Of a stretch of DNA of 8,668 nucleotides, positions 6,079 to 8,668 are shown piece by piece. Under the pieces are notes generated by a model that was not told where the DNA came from, did not search any database, and was given only the letters and a program-made list of their open reading frames with translations. Positions within the stretch are counted from its first letter, which is position 1. Each line of letters begins with the position of its first letter. Both the position numbers and the translations under genes were made by a program. The DNA comes from Actinomycetota bacterium (lineage in GTDB: Bacteria > Actinomycetota > Thermoleophilia > UBA2241): contig PKYM01000312.1 in the NCBI GenBank assembly GCA_003132645.1, forward strand, positions 3,647 through 12,314, in the 5' to 3' direction.

Positions 6079-6088
6079 GAGCCCTCGG

Positions 6089-7567
6089 CTAGCTCACGAC
6101 GCGCAGCGTCTTGAGCGTGAGGTCCTCGGGGCCGTGAACGTGCATGGCGCGGGCCGAGGCTTCGGTGAGGTAGGCCACGAGCTCGTCGGAGACCTCCTCG
6201 CCGGGCGCCACGATGGGGATGCCGGGCGGGTAGGGGGCCACCATCTCGGCGCTCACCCGGCCGGCGGCGTGTTTCACCGGGATCGCCTCGGAGGCGGCAA
6301 AGAAGGCATCGCGCGGGCTCATGACCTGACGGCTGAAACGCGGCCAGCTCGCCAGCAGCGTGTCACACGAAACGGCGCCGGCGTCGCGCCGGCGGGCGGC
6401 GAGGTCGGCCATGGCCGTGGTGAAGCAGGCGACGTCGTCGCGTGAGTCGCCGTAGGTCACGTTGAGCAGCACATTGAGCGGATCGGCCGCCTCGACGGCG
6501 ATGCCGTAGTGGTCGCGCAGCGCCGTCTCGAGCTCGTAGCCGTTCAGGCCCAGGTCGCAGGCCGACACGGTGAGGCGCGTGCGATCGAAGTCGGCGACGC
6601 CCCTGCGGGCGAGGACCTCGGCGCCCATGACGCGCACGCCGGCGATCTGCCCGAGCCGCGCCCGGGCCCATTCGGCGTTCTCTACGGCCTGCGACCAGAG
6701 CTGCTCGCCGTACAGGGCCATCTGCGCCCGGGCCGCGTCGATCGAGGCGTAGATCAGCACCTGGGGACTCGTGGACTGGGTCATCTTGACGATGCTCTCG
6801 AGGCGCTGCAGGCTGAGCCGCTCGCCGCGGGCCACCAGCACCGACGACTGCGTGATGCCGCTGATCAGCTTGTGGGTGCTGGCCACCATGGCGTCGGCGC
6901 CGGCCGACATGGCGTCGAGCGGCAAAGCGCTGCAGAAGCGCAGGTGCGGCCCCCACGCCTGGTCGACCACGAATGGCAGGCCGCCGTCGTGAACCACGCC
7001 GGCGATCGCCTCGAGTGCGGCGCAGACGCCGTTGCTCGAGGGCGAGACGACGAAGACCGCCTTGGCGTGGGGGTGAGCCTCGACCGCGGCCGCGACGCGC
7101 TCGGCGGGCACGTTCAGAGGGATGCCCCAGATGGGGTCGATCTCGGGCTCGACGTAGTGCGGCACGGCGCCCGAGAAGATCAGCGCGGCCTGCACCGACT
7201 TGTGGGCGTTGCGCGGCAGGATGACACCGTCGCCGGGGCCCGCTAGGGCGAGCAGCAGGGAGTGGATGCCGCTGGTCGAGCCGTTGACCAAAAAGAAGCA
7301 GCGCTCGCCGCCCCAGGCCGCGGCGGCCAGGGCTTCGGCGGCGGCCACCAGCGAAGTCGATTCGCGGGTGTCTTCGACGCCGCCCGCCATGGCGACATCG
7401 ACGCCCAGCAAGGTGTCGCCGAAGGCCTCGCGCATGATCGGCGGAGCGCCCTTGCCGAGCTTGTGGCCGGGCGTGTGGAAGGCCACCATGCCCTTGGCGC
7501 GATACTCCAGCAGGGCATCGATGTAGGGGGTGGCCGCCTGGGCCTTGGTCTGGTGCGGTTTTCTCAT
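6089..7567 (-). CDS. Orn/Lys/Arg decarboxylase family protein (PLP-dependent, group III type)
   Basis: 492 aa, close to the Bacillus SpeA-type enzymes that decarboxylate arginine, lysine or ornithine to polyamine precursors. Motifs in order: FHTPGHKLGKG (30-40), GSTSGIHS (96-103, PLP phosphate region), HKSVQAALIFSG (122-133), VVDQAWGPHL (200-209, Asp202 contacts the PLP ring nitrogen), STHKLISGITQSS (230-242, Schiff-base Lys233), and the C-terminal PYPPGIPIVAPGE (446-458) typical of the family. Deviations from the common pattern are DQAWG in place of DEAHG and Cys212 where a His usually follows Phe. The enzyme should be active, but the substrate cannot be decided from sequence, so I give no symbol. 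The ATG at 7567-7565 is preceded by a hairpin rather than a clear Shine-Dalgarno sequence. A lipoprotein gene follows after 10 nt. It is divergent from gltX. Confidence 0.9.
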   Translation of the reverse strand: MRKPHQTKAQAATPYIDALLEYRAKGMVAFHTPGHKLGKGAPPIMREAFGDTLLGVDVAMAGGVEDTRESTSLVAAAEALAAAAWGGERCFFLVNGSTSGIHSLLLALAGPGDGVILPRNAHKSVQAALIFSGAVPHYVEPEIDPIWGIPLNVPAERVAAAVEAHPHAKAVFVVSPSSNGVCAALEAIAGVVHDGGLPFVVDQAWGPHLRFCSALPLDAMSAGADAMVASTHKLISGITQSSVLVARGERLSLQRLESIVKMTQSTSPQVLIYASIDAARAQMALYGEQLWSQAVENAEWARARLGQIAGVRVMGAEVLARRGVADFDRTRLTVSACDLGLNGYELETALRDHYGIAVEAADPLNVLLNVTYGDSRDDVACFTTAMADLAARRRDAGAVSCDTLLASWPRFSRQVMSPRDAFFAASEAIPVKHAAGRVSAEMVAPYPPGIPIVAPGEEVSDELVAYLTEASARAMHVHGPEDLTLKTLRVVS

Positions 7568-7580
7568 GCCGGTTCCCGGC
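7568..7580 (-). promoter_or_regulatory. Hairpin abutting the decarboxylase start codon
   Basis: On the minus strand GCCGG-GAA-CCGGC forms a perfect 5-bp stem that ends exactly one base before the ATG. The only Shine-Dalgarno-like bases (GGGAA) are in its stem and loop. If transcription starts about 6-8 nt after the -10 box, this hairpin is nearly the entire leader, so it may be a translational control element or a DNA operator palindrome. Confidence 0.4.
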
Positions 7581-7585
7581 CATCC

Positions 7586-7594
7586 AGTGTATCA
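7586..7594 (-). promoter_or_regulatory. Candidate extended -10 promoter of the decarboxylase operon
   Basis: On the minus strand TGATACACT carries the TGn extension and TACACT box. The hexamer at the -35 position is poor, as is common for extended -10 promoters. It predicts a start site near 7579 and a leader of only about 12 nt. It resembles TGATACAGT upstream of tldD. Confidence 0.45.
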
Positions 7595-7620
7595 CCGGCT
7601 CGCGAGGGTACCGGCGGTGG

Positions 7621-7626
7621 TAGACT
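7621..7626 (+). promoter_or_regulatory. Candidate -10 box of gltX
   Basis: TAGACT matches four of six consensus positions, including the T, A and final T that matter most. No good -35 is seen. It would start transcription near 7633, about 26 nt before the gltX start. Same hexamer as the candidate for uppP. Confidence 0.35.
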
Positions 7627-7639
7627 CGAAGTCCTTGGC

Positions 7640-7667
7640 AGGCGGTGACCACAAGGCGGTGAACATA
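7640..7667 (+). repeat. 14-bp direct repeat spanning the gltX ribosome binding site and start
   Basis: AGGCGGTGACCACA (7640-7653) is followed directly by AGGCGGTGAACATA (7654-7667), 12 of 14 identical. The first copy resembles AGGAGGTGA, the complement of the 16S rRNA tail, with one mismatch; the second contains the GTG start at 7659-7661. Confidence 0.7.
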
Positions 7668-8668
7668 GGCCTCGACCACACGGTAAGAGTACGCTTCGCG
7701 CCGAGCCCGACGGGCACGTTGCACATCGGCTCGGCGCGCACCGCCCTCTACAACTTCCTCGTCGCCCGCCACGGCGGCGGCAGCTTCGTCGTACGCATCG
7801 AAGACACCGACGTGGCGCGCTCCGAAGAGCGCTACGAGCGCGCCATCCTCGACGACCTCGCCTGGCTGGGCCTCGCCTGGGACGAAGGGCCGGACGTCGG
7901 TGGGCCTTACGGGCCGTATCGTCAGAGTGAGCGCCTGGCGAGCTACCGTCGGGCGGCCGACAGACTGCTGACCGCCGGCCTGGCGTACCACTGTTTCTGC
8001 AGTCAGGAGCGCCTCGACCAGGTGCGTCTCGCGGCGCTCGCCGCCGGTCGCCCGCCGCGCTACGACGGCAGCTGCCGGCGGCTCGACGCGGCGACCGTCG
8101 CCGCGCGCCTCGCGGCCGGCGAGCCGGCCGCGAGGCGCTTCATAGTGCCCGACGGCGAGGTGGCCTTCGACGACGTCATCCGCGGCCCCATCGTGATCGG
8201 CTCCCAGGACATCGGCGACTTCATCATCCTGCGCTCCGACGGCGGCCCGAGCTACAACTTCGCGGCCGTCGTCGACGACGCGGCCATGGCCGTGACGCAT
8301 GTGATCCGCGGCGACGATCACCTTACCAACACGGCCCGTCAGGAGCTGCTGCGCCGGGCGCTCTGCGGCGCCGCGCCGGCGCCGGTCTACGCCCATCACG
8401 CCATGATCCTGGCGGCCGACGGCGGCAAGCTGTCCAAGCGCCACGGGGCCACGGCGGTGGGCGACTACCGCGAGCTCGGCTACCTGCCCCAGGCGATCGT
8501 CAACTACCTGGCCCTGCTGTCGTGGTCACACGGCGGCGACGAGGTGCTCGATATCGAGCGGCTCGTCGCCACGTTCGAACTGAGCGCCCTGTCGAGCAGC
8601 CCGGCGATCTTCGACATGGCCAAACTCGACTGGCTGAATCACCAGTGGATCATGACCCTGAGCGACGG
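7659..8668 (+). CDS. gltX: Glutamyl-tRNA synthetase, N-terminal 336 residues (cut by window edge)
   Basis: Class I aminoacyl-tRNA synthetase that charges tRNA-Glu with glutamate for translation. The visible part covers the Rossmann catalytic domain: VRFAPSPTGTLHIGSARTA at 11-29 with the HIGH-type motif at 22-25, RIEDTD at 46-51, PYGPYRQSERL at 83-93, the GSQDIGDFIILRSDG...YNFA block at 181-202, VIRGDDHLTNTARQ at 215-228, and the KMSKS-type motif KLSKRHG at 257-263. Cys112, Cys114 and Cys139 (CFC...YDGSC) correspond to zinc-binding cysteines of some GluRS enzymes; the fourth ligand, a His two residues after the last Cys in E. coli, is Arg here. The frame is open to the edge; about 140-150 residues of the anticodon-binding part are missing. 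The start GTG 7659 is the best placed before VRVRFAPSPTG; TTG 7635 is an alternative. Whether the enzyme discriminates tRNA-Gln cannot be judged from this part. Confidence 0.95.
   Translation, partial: MNIGLDHTVRVRFAPSPTGTLHIGSARTALYNFLVARHGGGSFVVRIEDTDVARSEERYERAILDDLAWLGLAWDEGPDVGGPYGPYRQSERLASYRRAADRLLTAGLAYHCFCSQERLDQVRLAALAAGRPPRYDGSCRRLDAATVAARLAAGEPAARRFIVPDGEVAFDDVIRGPIVIGSQDIGDFIILRSDGGPSYNFAAVVDDAAMAVTHVIRGDDHLTNTARQELLRRALCGAAPAPVYAHHAMILAADGGKLSKRHGATAVGDYRELGYLPQAIVNYLALLSWSHGGDEVLDIERLVATFELSALSSSPAIFDMAKLDWLNHQWIMTLSD

Noticed and set aside
6363..8444. Long minus-strand open frame (about 690 codons) across gltX and the decarboxylase
   Set aside because: It is antisense to gltX and out of frame with the decarboxylase; its Arg/Ala/Gly-rich translation has no domain signature and is a GC-skewed codon-position shadow.
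1..8668. Novel multi-gene system, mobile element, CRISPR array, phage genes or RNA genes
   Set aside because: Every long convincing ORF except the lipoprotein belongs to a recognised family, mostly core functions. No transposase, integrase, regularly spaced repeat with spacers, or tRNA-like fold was seen by eye.

Overview
This is a high-GC bacterial chromosomal window of housekeeping character. GTG starts are common (regulator, pyrE, lipoprotein, gltX). Putative -10 boxes follow the loose TAnnnT form, and strong GC hairpins without T-tracts stand where terminators are expected. Together with the style of the proteins this points to an Actinomycetota-like organism, possibly a deep branch. That placement is an inference with low confidence, because no rRNA or clade-specific marker is present.

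Layout. (1) Positions 1-906, minus strand: uppP (undecaprenyl-diphosphatase), followed by a perfect 18-bp inverted repeat and preceded by a possible 14-codon leader ORF whose stop overlaps the uppP start. (2) Positions 907-1242: a divergent intergenic region with candidate promoters facing both ways and a 14-bp GC-rich tandem repeat. (3) Positions 1243-5362, plus strand: a winged-helix regulator with a Cys-rich C-terminal domain (SufR/COG2345-like), then tldD and tldE (a two-subunit metalloprotease, TGATG overlap), then pyrE. (4) Positions 5363-5454: a short convergent region with a 20-bp duplication of the pyrE end and a GC hairpin. (5) Positions 7567-5455, minus strand: an Orn/Lys/Arg decarboxylase followed 10 nt later by a small predicted lipoprotein. 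(6) Position 7659 to the right edge, plus strand: gltX (glutamyl-tRNA synthetase), cut by the window, with its C-terminal anticodon-binding part missing.

How the genes fit together. TldD and TldE are obligate partners. The regulator lies directly upstream of them on the same strand and may control itself and/or tldDE; this is inferred from position only. The decarboxylase and lipoprotein look co-transcribed. uppP (cell-wall lipid recycling), pyrE (UMP synthesis) and gltX (translation) are independent core functions.

I found no mobile element, CRISPR array, tRNA, rRNA or obvious new multi-gene system. The most interesting signals are regulatory: two consecutive hairpins that hold the Shine-Dalgarno sequence and the start codon of tldD, the overlapping leader ORF before uppP, and a near-leaderless decarboxylase start abutting a hairpin.
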